This document shows positions 12,601 through 25,620 of a stretch of 64,000 nucleotides of DNA, one piece after another (within the stretch, counting starts at the first letter, position 1; each line of letters begins with the position of its first letter). The notes under the pieces were generated by a model. The model saw only the letters and a list, made by a program, of their open reading frames with translations, did not search any database and was not told the origin of the DNA. The stretch is from positions 45,989,651 to 46,053,650 of the forward strand of contig NC_065571.1 of the NCBI RefSeq assembly GCF_937616625.2, given 5' to 3'. This DNA comes from Mercurialis annua. Taxonomy: Eukaryota > Streptophyta > Magnoliopsida > Malpighiales > Euphorbiaceae. The position numbers were made by a program, and so were the translations under genes.

Positions 12601-13870
12601 CTTTGGTGAGCTTCCCATATCCTTTAAAGCACAAAGCGCTAACAAAACCTGTTAATTGATACACCTTCAAGTAGTAAAGTAAACAAAATTAGAAGATATA
12701 TCATATGTAAGACATTGATATAAATGTTAGCGCTCATTTCTTGTTCTTTCTTCGAATAATGTTGGAAAGTACAAGAAAAAGACACATGACATGCAAGAAA
12801 ATGAGTCTCACAGTATAAAATCACAAAAAAAAAATCATAAACATCATCTTTCAGGAGATATGAACAAAAAGGGTCCAAAATTCGTCAATAATACAGAAAT
12901 GCACTAGATTTAGCATTCAACAATTTGAAAATCAATAAGCCAATAGTTACTTTAAATAATAATAGAGAGGAATTGCTCAAATTGGTAAAATTAGTAACCT
13001 GAGTTACTAAGGTGTTGCTGCATCACAAGTCCTGAAACTAATCCATTTAAACAATGAAATATTTTGAGTCAACTCTACTAAATGAATGTTTCTTGATTTG
13101 CTGTGGCTTGATAGAATATAATATTAAGTTTCCATTGTACTTGGAGGGAATCTAGAAACTCTGAAAAGTTCTGTTTCAGCCTATTACACACCTAAAATCT
13201 ACATTTTAGCAACATTAAAACTCTGGATATCGGAATGGTAGTTCTTATACATAATTTTACATTAATAAAAAATATTTACTTTTTGCCATAAATTATAGAT
13301 CAACTTTCACAATTAAATCTCATTTATATCTCTAATATATTTTAAGATATTTTCTCACTTACCACATTCTATATGTATCAATTCACCCTTTATCTTCCTT
13401 CTTTAATATTTGAAATTACATAAATTTAAACTCGACACTCAATAAACTGCATGGAGGGGGTGATATATTGAAACAAAATCCAAGTGCTAGCAGATTTTCA
13501 CCAAGATAAAGGGGTAAGTTATGTATTAGGCCAATAATTAGTGTTTATTCTATAGTTAAACAATCACCATCACATCCCTAAGTGATCTTAAAAGACGATC
13601 AATGAGGTAGATATGCTACCTCTTAAGAAGATATAGTCCAACCTATTCCAGTGTCAAAGTAGAAAGCATAGTTTATGCTAAATGCAACATATACATACTT
13701 ATTATGGCCTTTTAAAAGGTTTCAGTGACTAATAACAAGAATTTACAGAATTGAACAGGCATACTTACAGTTATGCACATGATGATACCCGAAAGGATGG
13801 ACGCCAGCCAAGTTGGACTGACATTGTCCATAAAGGGTCCAAGACTTGGAAGAAAAGATGAACCCCCCAT
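9676..13870 (-). CDS. TLC-domain multi-pass membrane protein (TMEM56/TLCD4-like)
   Basis: Eight coding exons on the minus strand assemble in consistent phase: 13870-13769, 12664-12576, 12463-12325, 11071-10997, 10795-10674, 10588-10513, 10248-10189 and 9815-9676, giving about 267 residues. Landmarks of the plant TLC family are the run ending LTKVQTMEWNNR, GYFLADLAMIIWYFPALGG, SGQGQFY, TTPFVNLRWYLDLAG and a Trp-rich last helix before a basic tail. The TLC (TRAM-LAG1-CLN8) fold has several transmembrane helices and sits in ER or other endomembranes; ceramide synthases share the fold, but this branch has no proven reaction, so I assign none. The start MGGSS follows an acceptor at about 13879, and a likely donor at about 14645 implies a 5' UTR intron. 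The last exon border may be off by one base. Confidence 0.88.
11236..11420. repeat. 68-bp tandem repeat in a TLC intron
   Basis: GGACATGTTTCAGCTATAAA recurs at 11236, 11304 and 11372, a period of 68 bp, about 2.6 units with few mismatches. It lies in the intron between the exons at 12325 and 11071. The neighbouring stretch 11640-11850 resembles a worn hAT-like repeat (AACCGAAATAAACCG), and 10345-10470 holds another such scrap. Confidence 0.85.
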
Positions 13871-15112
13871 ATTTGTTTGCTGGAACACAAAACTACAAAA
13901 AATCCCCATCCAGGGTATGTTAATAAAAAAGAACTGATCCTGATATCCTCGTAAGATGACCATCAATCAAAATGAACTTTCCTTTTTCCCTTTAAACATA
14001 ATTAAGCATACCATAAATATTAAACTATCCCTACAATCGAGAATGGCATGCAATTCTCGGAACACCATATCATACATTTTGTTTTGTTTCGAACACAAAT
14101 CAACATTTTGTTGATTTTCTTGTATCAGATTGGCTTAAATTTATAACAAAAAGAAAAGCACTAAAATTTTAAGTATCGTATTATCAACAAATCTTATTAA
14201 GCATTTGAAATTAAACTTGAAATAAAATTGTTGGCGACTAAATGTTAGTTTTCATCATTTACATTTCACTTTCAAGAATAACAAAACATGGCAATTCATT
14301 TTAGGAAAAAAAAACACGCCAATTAAGTACAAAAGCAAAGAGAACAAATAAATTTCCAAAAGTAGAACTAGTAGTTGTTGAAGCAACATGGCAGGCTATC
14401 CACCTCAGATCCACATAAAGAAGTATATTCACAAAACTACTATAATAAGTAGGAGAGATCAAATAGGACTCAAAACTTCCATCCTAATCATTCCATTATA
14501 GTACACAAAACACACACTAAAAATCGAGCATAAATCAAGAAAATCAGTTAGAAATGCGATTATCCAAAGAAAAGCTAGGCATGAAACCAAATATCAAACA
14601 AAACCAAAGAAAATCATAGCAACGAATAGAGCAGGCAAAAGGGTACTTACATTTACTGATTGACCACAAGAAACAAGAAGAAAAAAAGCAAAGAAAAGGG
14701 TATTAATGGAGGGGAAAGGAGGTTACGATTATTCAATAAGAAGAAAATGAAGAAGAAGAAGGGTCAGTGACGGTTATTAATGGGTATTACTAATTAAATA
14801 ATGAATGAAAAGACGTTGGGTAGATTTAACAGAAGCATTGAGTCAGTCAGTTATTCAAAATCAGAAAGAAAGAGCGAGCGAGTCAGTGAGTGAGTCTGAC
14901 TCTGAGTCTGACTTTGGATTCATTTCTTGCATTCAACACCATCATACCGTGGCGTATGGTAGCCACCATACCCAATTCCATACAGTAGCCAAACACAATA
15001 ATGGGTCCCTCAACATTTACTATTTTAATCATTCACTCATCTAACTTCATCTTTAGGTTCCTCAACTTTTAATGTTGTCATTTACTATTTTAATCATTCA
15101 CTTATCTAGAGC
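13871..15112. other. TLC gene 5' UTR intron and upstream region
   Basis: The 5' UTR intron spans roughly 13880-14645. Purine-rich GAAGAAG repeats at about 14680-14765 read as CT-rich leader on the gene's strand. At 14871-14915 there is a GAGTCAGTGAGTGAGTCTGA tract. A ~65-bp unit containing TTTACTATTTTAATCATTCA occurs twice (starts about 15014 and 15079). No other gene is seen. Confidence 0.5.
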
Positions 15113-15392
15113 TGGACATGGGCCGGGTCAGCCCGTAAACCGGTTCGGTCAAATCCAGTCCGAACCGGACCAAAACCGACCCGAAACCGTAGAAAGGGCG
15201 ATTTCGGGTCTGTTCCAAATTTGTTGAACCGTGAACCGACGGTTCAAGAGTCCAATCCGTTGAAAATAAATAAATATTATATATTTATGATATAATATAT
15301 TTATTTTTGCAATAAAATATAGATTATATTTGTTTTAATATGGGATTATTTCAAAATACCTATTTTTGGTAAAGTATTTACATCATTTTGGC

Positions 15393-16703
15393 GGCTAATA
15401 ATCACCTATGGCACCTCAACTTTAGGGGTACGGGCGCTAAACCCCCTGATGTTTAAAAACGGGCGCTAAACCCCCTGAACTTTGAGGCGGCGCTCACTAA
15501 ACCCCTTTTGGACGAAATATGACCAAAATATCCCTGGCGCCGTTTTTTTGGTCAACTGACTTTTTTTCAAAAAATAAATAAATAATGGCGTCACGTCAGC
15601 TGCCACGTCACCAAACTACCCTAAAAAATTAAAACACCTAAAATACCCCTAAAACACCCAACCCAATCAAATCAACCCAATGAATTCAACCAAACCACTT
15701 TCACCCGAACCGCCACCACAACCACCACCACCGCCACCACAACCGCCGCCGCCGCTGCAACATGATGCCTGACTTGCGAAGAAGAACCAGCAGTCTCCTT
15801 CAACCCATCCAAAGCTTGATCGTCAACGCCAAGCAAGCTGTACATACATTCTGATACAAATTAAGAACCCTAAAATTTCTTTTAATTGTTTTGAATGCAC
15901 CAAAGCTATTTAGGTTGTTTGAATTTACCGGAGAACAGGCAAAAGCAAGCCTGATTTTTCATGGATCCAAAGGTGAGGATTGTCGGAGACGGAGATTTTA
16001 TCAGCAAAGCTTATAACTCCTCCCATCGGCTCATCATTTAAAGACTGAAGAGAATTTGAAGGTCGCGTCTGGTGAATTTGAGAGTGGTGAAGTGCCAGTG
16101 AGAACAGAGCTGCCGCTGCGTACTTCTGAGTCGGAGTTAGGATCGACGTTTCCATTTTTTATTTTACTTTTAGAAATTGAAAGTTTACTACTTCATTTGT
16201 ATAAAGGCATCTGAACTCTTTATTCTGGAATCTAAAATTTGAATGACTCTTTCAAAGCCTGAAACGTTTTGGTGGCTGTGGTGGTTATGGTGACGGCGGC
16301 GGCGGCGGCGGTGGTGGTTATGATGGCGGCGGCGGCGGCGGTTGTGGTGGCGGTGGTGGTGGTTGTGGTTGTGGTGGCGGTTCGGGTGAAAGTGGTTTGG
16401 TTGAATTCATTGGGTTGATTTGATTGGGTTGGGTGTTTTAGGGGTATTTTAGGTGTTTTAATTTTTTAGGGTAGTTTGGTGACGTGGCAGCTGACGTGGC
16501 GCCACTATTTATTTATTTTATTTTTTTGAAAAAAAGTCAGTTGACCAAAAAAACGGCGCCAGGGGTATTTTGGTCATATTTCGTCCAAAAGGGGTTTAGT
16601 GAGCGCCGCCTCAAAGTTCAGGGGGTTTAGCGCCCGTTTTTAAACATCAGGGGGTTTAACGCCCGTACCCCTAAAGTTGAGGTGCCATGGGTGATTATTA
16701 GCC
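15393..16703. mobile_element. Pack-MULE with captured host exons, 9-bp TSD
   Basis: Inverted termini GGCTAATAATCACC and GGTGATTATTAGCC are flanked by the exact 9-bp duplication CATTTTGGC (15384-15392 and 16704-16712). The inverted arms are long, about 365-440 bp, and closely matched, covering the GGCGCCGTTTTT region and the CACGTCAGCTGCCACGTCA region, and ending in CCACCACCGCC tracts. Between the arms sits a fragment of an ordinary plant gene (next entry). There is no transposase. The 26.8-kb element shares the same arms. Confidence 0.9.
15755..16155 (-). pseudogene. captured host-gene fragment inside the Pack-MULE
   Basis: Exon 1 is 16155-15929, starting METSILTPTQKYAAAALF and running 75 codons plus two bases to a consensus donor (CCG/gtaaat). 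After an 91-base intron with a good acceptor (ACAG at 15838-15841), exon 2 (15837 to about 15755) continues in phase as LLGVDDQALDGLKETAG then QVRHHVAA before meeting the arm. The two exons read like the start of a conserved plant protein whose name I cannot give with certainty. Some leader sequence upstream of the ATG also seems captured. The parent gene is not in this window. The fragment ends in the arm, so a complete protein is not possible. Confidence 0.72.
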
Positions 16704-16712
16704 CATTTTGGC

Positions 16713-18300
16713 CTATCTTTTCCTCTTATCCTACATTATCTAATAAGCTAATTTATTTATCAAAAATACCCACTATATAAAGAAGCCATCTCTCATTTTA
16801 GGTTAAACTTTTACATAGCCATCTTTTTTTCTCTCTAAACTCTCTTCTCTCTCAAAGTTCTCTCTTTTTTTCTTCTTCTTTTTCATTTGATTTTCAGTTT
16901 ATCTCCTCCGATTATTTTTCTGTTCGTCTTTCCAGTCGCTCTTCCGTTCGTCTACTTCCGATTGATTTCTCGTCGTTTCCGGTCGTTTTTCCGTTTGTCT
17001 TTTCCGTTCGCGCTACTCCGTTCGTCTCTTCCGTTCGCGCTATGGATTTCTCGACTCGTTTTTAGATTTGTGTAATTTTTAGGTTTTTTGTAATGATTTA
17101 AATATTTTATAAATAAATTATTGTAGATCTATACTTTTTTGTTTATAAAATTGCTCTATTATTCATATAATTATTTATTTTGTCTTCTCTTATTCATAAA
17201 TTTGTTGATTGCTACTGATTTTGTAAAAAAAAAATTGATTTATGGTGCATTTGTAGTAATTTTATAATATATTTACATTTTAGTTTATTTTTGGTGTATA
17301 TATAGTGTATTTCTGCTGTTTTTTTAGCATATTTATGGTGTATTTGCAGTTTTTATGGTGTATTTTGCAGTGTTTCACAGTGTAAACCACAAAACACTAC
17401 AAAATACCATAGATACACTAAAAATATACTATATATATACACTACTTATACACTATATATATACACTATATATATACTAATCTTACACTATAAACACCAT
17501 AAAAACACTATATATACACTACTATTACACTATATAAAAAAAATTCCAGGAAACAAATCTATAAAAATAAAAATTAACACTATATATACACTAATCTTAC
17601 ATTATATAAAAAAAAACTGCCGGTCGGTTCGGTCGACCGAACTGAAAAAACTGAAAACCGAAATTGGAAACAGAAAAAAGGTATTGTTGAAATTAAAAAA
17701 AAAATAAAAAGATATTTTTCGTAAATAAAAAAAGATAAAATATAAAAATCAAAACTTTGCAGGTAAAGGTGTAAATAAGTTATCAAAACATGTATTTCAG
17801 GAAATTACCACTAAATGTTTGGTTAATTTTTTATTTTCAAAAACAAAATTCTTTATTTTCTTATAATACTATCTCCGTAAATTATTTTATTGTTAAATTA
17901 CATTTTTTGTAATTAAATTTTAATTTATTTTCAATTTTTTTCTAAACCGTACTAAACCGAAACCAGAATCAGAACCAGAATTGTCTGGTTCCGAACCGTC
18001 ATGGAACCGTCTCTTTGGCGGTTCCGGACCGGTTTCACTTTTTCTTGAACCGCGACCCGGCGGTTCCTCAACTTTTAATTTTGTCTTTATTGATCCTTAC
18101 TAAGTGATGTTAGAAGAATGTAGACTTATTCATGTGCTTGGGTACTCGTCGGGCCATCCAAATCCGTCTCCTTAGGATTCGGGTTTTATTAGTAATTTTT
18201 TATTTCTTATCCGTATCCTTAGGATTCAGAATTTAATAGTAATTTTTTATTTTTTTATCCGTCTCAAATTCGAACCCGACCCGAAAAAAGCTTGCTATTT
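16713..18300. other. promoter-like and AT-repeat stretch, no gene
   Basis: At 16776-16860 a CTATATAAAGAAG box precedes CT-rich leader-like sequence (TCTCTCTAAACTCTC), and a TTCCGTTCG-type run follows to about 17040; the only frame is 62 codons and low-complexity. From 17270 to 17580 there are degenerate TATACACTA and TATGGTGTAT repeats. After 18090 a GGATTCGG-containing sequence is repeated imperfectly. Confidence 0.4.
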
Positions 18301-20940
18301 TACAGAGACTTTTTACACAAACAACCAACTTTCTCTAATATTTTACTTTTATACAGGTCTAACTTTTGTATCTCTAAAATACGGTACACGGGTGAAATAA
18401 TATCTTTTATACAGTTCACATATATACCTCTCCTCTCAAACAAACCCTCACAATTATAATTATTTTCTCTCTCCTCATATTTCTCTCTCAGCTCTCTCTC
18501 AACTCAAATTTTTACGAAGTTTCTTCTTCTTCTCCATAATCATCTTTGTGCATCTTTAATTTAGTAGATCGGCATCTTCAGATCTGTTTTTCGCGCTCCA
18601 TCTCCGTCGTTACACCTTTACCTCGTCAACGAAGTCATTTTCTCTGCTCGTTTTTACTATCTCCGTTTTTTATTTCGATTTCATCATATCTGAAGTTCAT
18701 CGTTTCTATTCTTTTTCTTCGTTTCAGATCTGCAATTTTTTTTTCTGTTTAATTTTTTTATATAATAGTAAGTTTTCATCATAAAACATGTATAAAGATT
18801 ATCTTTTCATGTTATATAAAATGATTTTATGGTTTTATGGAAGAAAAATCTGTTATTTCTGCATTTTTACCGTGTTTTGTTGTATTTCTGCATTTTTTTT
18901 AATTCTGCAGTACGATTTGTTGATGAATGTTGATTGATAAATTATTGTAATGTTACGATGTTGTTGATTTTATGTTGATATTGTGTTGATATTTTTTTTG
19001 ATTTTGACATTAACAAATAAGATAATACTTTTCGTGAAATAAACTAAAAATATAAAAATTAAACTGAGATTGGATAATGATATGTTAACATTGAGGAATA
19101 AGACAAATAATCATGTTGAATTATTGTAATGTTGCAGGGTTGATATTGTGTTGATTTTAGCATTGGTGAAAAACAAATAATAATGTTGAATTATTGTAAT
19201 ATTACAATGTTGATATTGTGTTGATATCATGTTGATGTTATGTTGATATTTAGTTGATTTTAGCATTAACAAAAAAGATCACATTGTACGTGAAATAAAA
19301 TAAAAAAATTAAATTAAATTGAAAAAATGATGAAAAAAATAAAAATAAGTATGAAAAAAATTTAAAAATTTAAATTAGTTAGTTTATTAAATGTTGTTGA
19401 TATTGTGTTGATTTTGTGTTGATATAAAAAATAACGAAAAATATCAACAATTAAAAAAAGTCAAAATTCAAAAAAGTCAAAAATAAATAAAAAAATAAAA
19501 AAATTTAAAATTTAAATATGTCATATATATTAATTGCAGAAATATAATGGTGAAAAAATAAATTAAAAATAATAAAAAAAATGTTGAAAAATAAAGGTTA
19601 ATATAGAAAGTAAAGTTTTTCAAAAAGTAGCATAAAAAGAAAATAAAGTTGGTATGAAAAATAAAGATTTAAAAAGAGTAGTAAAAAAGTAAATATTAGA
19701 GAAAAAACAGTATTTTATATAAAAAGCCCATTTTACAGACAGGTTCAAACTTTTATTTTTTCTAGAATTTTTCATGTAAGGGCAAAAATTTAGCCTTAAC
19801 TAACATATATAAAGGTAAAGGCCGATTTTTAGCAGAACATATGAAGCTCAATTCGGATTCCGGCCTGACTTAGGCTTTTATAAAAAAAACAAAAAAAAAC
19901 TCGACCAATCCAGCTTGAATTCCCATGAGCATGTCTAGAAGCAGGTAAACAAAAATAGTTTACTAATTTTTTTTTTTTCATTTAAATGTTTATTAAAAAA
20001 TAATTAAAAAAATAATTGTGTATTTTAAATTTTAATGAAAATAGGTGGAGTATTGCTTTTTTTATTTAAACTTCAACTTTAGTTTTATTTTAAGATTTTT
20101 AAATTTTTATTTTTATTATATTCAACTCCTTGACAGATGAAATAAATTATCATATAATATAGCAACCATTGAACTAATCACATAGCATATTTTATTGGCA
20201 TATTTCTAATGTTACTTTTAAGAAATTAAAAATAATTTATCCACTAAATTTATAATAAAGTAAATTTGAAAAATTAATTATTAATTATTTGGTGGTGTAA
20301 TTTGCATTTAAATCTTTGTCAATATTATTAAAAGTTTTGAAAAATAAAAGTTAAGTTAGCCGACTTTACAAAACTAAAGTTGAAAAATCTACTTATAAAA
20401 GCGATGACAATTTAATTTTGTAATTTTATAATTTATATGTTTGTAATGCACACTTCTAAATTTTTGTTAGTTAAGGATCCATGAATCAATGTATAGTTTA
20501 TGTATTTCTAATAATAAAGTAGTAAAAATTATTATTATTATTTCTATTTTAAAGAAATATTATCTTATTTTTTAGATTATTATTTTGTAAGAAATACATG
20601 CATCTTAAATTGTAACAGATTGAATTTTTTAATTAATTTATTAGACAACTTAATCTAATATTTCAGGATATTTATAATTAAAATATTGATATTTAATGAT
20701 TTTTTATTGAGGAGTTAATTGAGGGAGTCAATTAAGTAAATAATTAGAGTTAAGATAGATCAACTCATAAACAATTCTCAACAGATTTATCCAAAAAAAA
20801 ACAATTCTCAACAGCCTTTCATTATTTAATGAAGCTACTTTTAGGTAGGAATCTAATTTAATGAAAATAAAGTTTGAGGACTTAGTTGTAAAAATAGTAA
20901 AGATTTAGGGACTCGTTATGGATTTTGCCATACAGAACAG
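18301..20940. other. repeat-rich spacer with TGTTGATATTGTGTTGAT units
   Basis: A second CT-rich leader-like stretch lies at 18430-18540. From about 18930 to 19430 the motif TGTTGATATTGTGTTGAT recurs irregularly, mixed with GAATTATTGTAATGTT and AGCATTAACAAA. Near 19915-19929 CCCATGAGCATGTCTAGA is a poor inverted match to the hAT-like edge at 15109, so one large old element could span both. 19940-20940 is low-complexity AT with nothing recognised. Confidence 0.35.
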
Positions 20941-22400
20941 GGTCAATTTTTTGTAAGACCCCACAATCACAAGTTGTCTCTTTTTTGTTTGTTATTTTAA
21001 ATGGTTTACGTCAGGGAGAATGAAAGCTTCTACATTATATGGCATAGTATTATGATCGAGTCATGAGTTTTTCTTCTGTTCATTATAAAAATTAATGTAT
21101 GAATATTGACATTTTTGTTTGATTAATAGAGATTATTTTTTCAATTTGTTCCTGGGTTTTTTTTTAGAGATAGAAGCTGAAATGTCAGCCAATACAAAAA
21201 GATATATACACCAATAAGTATATACTATCTCAATTGGTATTAGTCAATACAAGTTTCAAACAAAATATTTGTTAAAAAAAATGAACGCTAAAATTAAAAA
21301 AAAGTAAAATTATAAACTATAAATATTTGTCTACTACAAGAAGCAAAACAAAGTCAACGATTTAAATGTATTAAACCTATATATTATGAACTGAACCTAT
21401 AAAAAATAAGCTTGCACCATGAAATACAACCACAAGCAGCAGCAGGAGATATCAGACATCGGCTGGAGATATCGGACATTAGTAGCGTAACGACAAAACA
21501 TCAGCTAAAACCGAAAGCAAAACAGAAACAGAAACTAGAAACATAAACCAGCAAAAACAACAGCAAAAGCATAAATAACAACAGTACCAAATGACAATAA
21601 TAAACTTTAATGTTATTAGAGTTGAATCTGAAACTATTATATGTTACTTTTCTCTTTGAAGTTTTGAAAATAAAAATAATAACAAGGTTAAAACATAAGA
21701 AAAATAGTAGGCTATTATAAGTGGTCTAAAAAATGATTATTCTAGATGTCATTTATCATATTCAGCCTCTTTGACTCATAATGCAATTTTACTATGGACA
21801 TGAGGCAAATTCCAGAGAATCAAATCATATATCAAATAACACCGCAATAAACATGAAACATTAAGAATATATGCTCACTAAGGCTCAAAAGTCTCACAAA
21901 GAGGAGTGTATGTACCATGTAATTCACCATAACAAAACATGTCACAATTACTCAAAACTTATAAAAATATCAAAATTGCTTATATCATGAATCACATGCA
22001 AAGTTCACACTAGTTATTAGAAAGAAAGCATTTTCCTAAACTTATAATTTCACCTTGGTCTTATTGATTCATTTCAAATAAAATAAAAAATTATCGCTCG
22101 ATTGTCATTCTCAAATTGTTATTCACAAATAAAAGCAAATTTTAACTAACTCATCGAATATGAAAAAAGAAAATATTAAAATACTAACAATTCTGACATC
22201 GTAATCAACATAGTATTAGCACTAACAGAGAATAAAAAAATATAAACTTGAACATAGCCAATAATCAAAAATACAACCAAATAAAGATAAATACCAACCA
22301 ATAAAGCGAAAACATATCCGCCAAGTTACAGCAACATAAACAAGACAGCAAAGATATGACAACATAAAACATAAAACACAAACATAAAAGCATAAAATTT
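20941..22400. other. AT-rich spacer, no gene recognised
   Basis: No open frame of interest and no clean inverted or direct repeat was seen. It may be the decayed 3' portion of the gypsy element to the right, but no pol motif can be read. Confidence 0.3.
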
Positions 22401-25400
22401 TCTTACCACTCTCACACTAAATCATACATACATTGTCCCAAATGCACCAAAAGAAAAATAAAAGAAAACTGAAAAATAAAGTGAAAGGGTGAAAAAGAAA
22501 AACTATAATCGTCCTCCGTTGATGGTGGATTGAGGGATAGATAGTCTCATGGGCGCGTGGCGTATATAGTCCCTTATCATCTTCTCGTGGTATTTCTGAA
22601 AGCGTCACATCAACAATTGTCTCTCCTTTATGTCCGCCATACGCAACTTCCAACCCGCTGTTCTTAACTGCTATATCCGAACCTCCTCAGCTGGAAGTCT
22701 CTTAAAAGCATGTAGCATCTTGAATGACATAATTTATATAATGGATTTGTTTTCGATGAATACTATTGAGGTCGGTTTCCTATTGAAGTGAGCCTTTATG
22801 TATAAAGGCTTAATGTGTCTCACCATTGCCTTAGCTGATTTGTTAAAAATCACTCTCTTTAGCCCTCCATCGGTTGCCTCATGAATGGTGACCTAACTAC
22901 GACACATGTTTCCTTGGGGTTATGATACCTCTTTTTTACGGACCTTTTCAGCCTCTTGCTGAGATTATTTGAAATTTTTAGCTACACGCTCCGATCACTT
23001 AAAATCTGTAAGAAAAATTAAAGTGAAGCAGCACATATGATTGGAATTTCTATCTCATCCATTTTGTTGAGTTTCTTTGGTATATGTTCCTCCTCGGATT
23101 CCGTGTCACTATAATCTTTTGAATTTCTTTTAAACCTTGCACTTTTTTTTTAGGAAAGGGTCTGTCTTGATCTTTTTGAAGGGGATCATGTTCCATGTCC
23201 ATCTTCACGCCATCTCCTTCATTACTTTGTTCAACCTCTTCTTCCATGTTGTTGGAAGTTTCTTGAGTTAGAGGTGGTGTCTTTTTATAGAATTTTCTTT
23301 GTTGATTCCATAAAGTACATGCTCTTGTTTTTTTTTCTAAACGCATCTATTTGTCTCTAACAATGACATTTTTGGGTTCTCGTTAAAGTGGGGGAAACTT
23401 TCTGCGATAATATTTTTGCCATTGGCGGCTAGGAGGAACCACTGATTGAACAAAAAATATAAGTTGGCCTCATTGAAATTTGGAAGTTTGAGGTCTTCCT
23501 CTCTCCTCTAGACATAGGCTTTCTTCCTTGGATAATTATAATTCATGTGTCGTCTTGATTGGGATAAAGGTCCATTTTGATATTCCAAAGCAACACCATC
23601 AGTAGAAATAAAATGACTACGAATTTTAGGTCTCCAAACCTATTTCTTCTTGACGTTTTTGTGCGTTAACCTCATTCCTCCACGTTAGGATTTCTCAACG
23701 TGTTTCTCCCTGATTTTGAGCTTTCTTTAGATGTCCAAGACATAAATCAAACTCAGTGAGCTCGCTTGCGTTGACAGTAGCTATGATAGAAAAAGGGTGC
23801 TTGTGTATCACCATTTCTTCCTTTTTCTCTGGGAACTTTAGTATCCCTTTACTAATGCGGTCCTGTACAATATTTTTGAGCCCCCAACAAGAGTTTGTTG
23901 AATAATTCCAAGATTTATGAAAATTTTAGTATTGTTTCTCCTTAATTTCTTTTTAAAGGCATTTTGTAATTAGGACGAAGAGTAATTAACTTTTCTTTCA
24001 ATAGAAAATCAAAGATTTTTTTTTTAGTTTTTGCTACTTGAAACGTATAAAAAGGTTGAGCATTATAGGTTTACTGCTTCCTCCATGGATTTGAGACTTT
24101 CTTGATCAGCATAGGACATGTACATGAACCCGTAGTAATGATATCAGCCACCACAGTTTCATATTTTCCAACCTCTTGGTAATACGTAGTGGCCACTTTC
24201 TTCTTGTGGCTCTCTTCTCGTAAGATTTTTTTTCATATTCTGATACCTTGGTGGCTAACTCATAAAAGTCTTTAAACTTCATTCCTTAAAATTTCTTATA
24301 CAGTTCACTATCTAGACCGCATTGTGCTACCTTGACATAACGGCCCGTTTATGGAAAGATGATTTTACATCTGCTCCTCATCCTTTTAAACCGGTATATG
24401 TATACATCGACATTTTCTTCACTCTTTTACGTGGTTCTAGACAACTCAACAATGCATACCTCTAGTTTGGCTAGATGAAATTGAGTGTGAAAAGGACACT
24501 CCATCCTGGCCATGTGAGCACTGAATCCCTAGTTAAAGTGGCATACCACGTAAAAGTTTTTATATTAGAGAATTTGGAAACAACTTTAATTTAGAGTTAG
24601 CAATAATATCTAGGTTGGCCAATACTCCATATTGAAATAAGAATTTTGCCACATGTTCAATGGTGGATTGGCCATATTCTCTGGAAAATAAAGAAAAACT
24701 TGAGATTTTATGTCATTTAGGATAAGAATTTTTCTTGTCAATGAAGTCCTGATGGCTTGTGGAATTGAGGTCGGTCGACTTGTCTCAAGTCTGGTCCATA
24801 CAAATCATGTACCGCTTCTTTTACTACCTCCATATCTAGTGACCTCCCCTAAGGTTGAGGCTGCACTATTTGAGGTTGGATCCTCCCTACATGTATATGA
24901 TTACCCCCGAAGCCCTAGAGTTAAACTATAGGTTGACTCTTGCTAATTAGCAAAAGTAATATACCCACTATCTGCTTTATAAAATTGTTTGGGTTTTGTC
25001 GGTCTATTTGATAACCTATTTTGGTAGAATTAATTTGCACAAGTTTCTCCCTTTTTTTGTGGTAGAATGTATGTTTCATCAAGAGCGGATGAAGTTGAAA
25101 GTTGAATATGACTCGTATCCCCAACCTCTTGGACTCCTACAAATGAGTACCCACCGAACTTGTGGTTGACTCCACGTTTAGTCTTGTTAACGGCCTCTGA
25201 TACAACTTCATCTTTTTAAGACAAAAATATGAACTCAACTATCAACTTAACCATATTGTGTTCCATATTCTGGCCATTTCGACTTGTTTTTGGTTCATTT
25301 CAACCATTGATTTTGATAACGTTTAGAGCGCCTTCGCCGACCTTGGTTCAGAGTTTCGCCATGCTGGTGTCCAGTGCGCTTCAAATCTACGCAATAGGTC

Positions 25401-25620
25401 TGAACTTGTCTCTTCGTGAATTTGCCCATGAAGAGGCGAGTTCTCCCTCTCAATGTTCTCGACCATATGAGCCACAGAGCCTTCATGTCCTATATTTGTA
25501 GTAGTAGGACCATCCATCGTATCCTAAGATACAATCACATCCTTTTCTTTTTCACTCGAGTTCTCGGCATAACTCAAGCGTCACACTGGACGTGCCAAAT
25601 TATTATGTCTTTTGGAGAGA
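22400..25620 (-). pseudogene. decayed Ty3/gypsy retrotransposon, gag region
   Basis: On the minus strand the sequence reads as a broken gag gene. Near 25517-25323 a start-like segment begins MDGPTTTNIGHEG. Near 24370-24090 the order is AQCGLDSELYKKF, a stop, GMKFKDFYELATKVSEYE, then after a frame change TYYQEVGKYETVVADIIT and CPMLIKKVSNPW. That order (GLD.ELRKKF, DFYEL, YYQEV, CP.L.KK..PW) is what I know from plant Ty3/gypsy gag. Just upstream, minus-strand TTTGGCACGTCCAGTGTGAC (about 25580-25600) looks like the primer-binding area. Stops and frameshifts are many. Reverse transcriptase and integrase were not found; 22417-22653 and 23050-23346 are short open minus frames of unknown meaning. 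Confidence 0.6.

Larger units (their letters stand above)
15113..18061. mobile_element. hAT-like repeat block hosting a nested MULE
   Basis: The left edge reads TAGAGCTGGACATGGGCCGG followed by CCGGTTCGGTC and GACCCGAAACCG motifs. Matching motifs in inverted order (GGAACCGTC, CCGGACCGGTTTC, GCGACCCGG) occur at about 17945-18061. This vocabulary is common in plant hAT-derived repeats. No 8-bp target duplication was found, so borders are approximate, and it may be two fragments brought together. Confidence 0.35.

Noticed and set aside
17380..17600. TATACACTA repeats as a satellite array
   Set aside because: The spacing is irregular and units are too degenerate to define a period; treated as low-complexity sequence.
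24710..25501. Plus-strand frames of 70-90 codons
   Set aside because: They are the reverse strand of the gypsy gag remnant, whose minus-strand reading has recognisable gag words.
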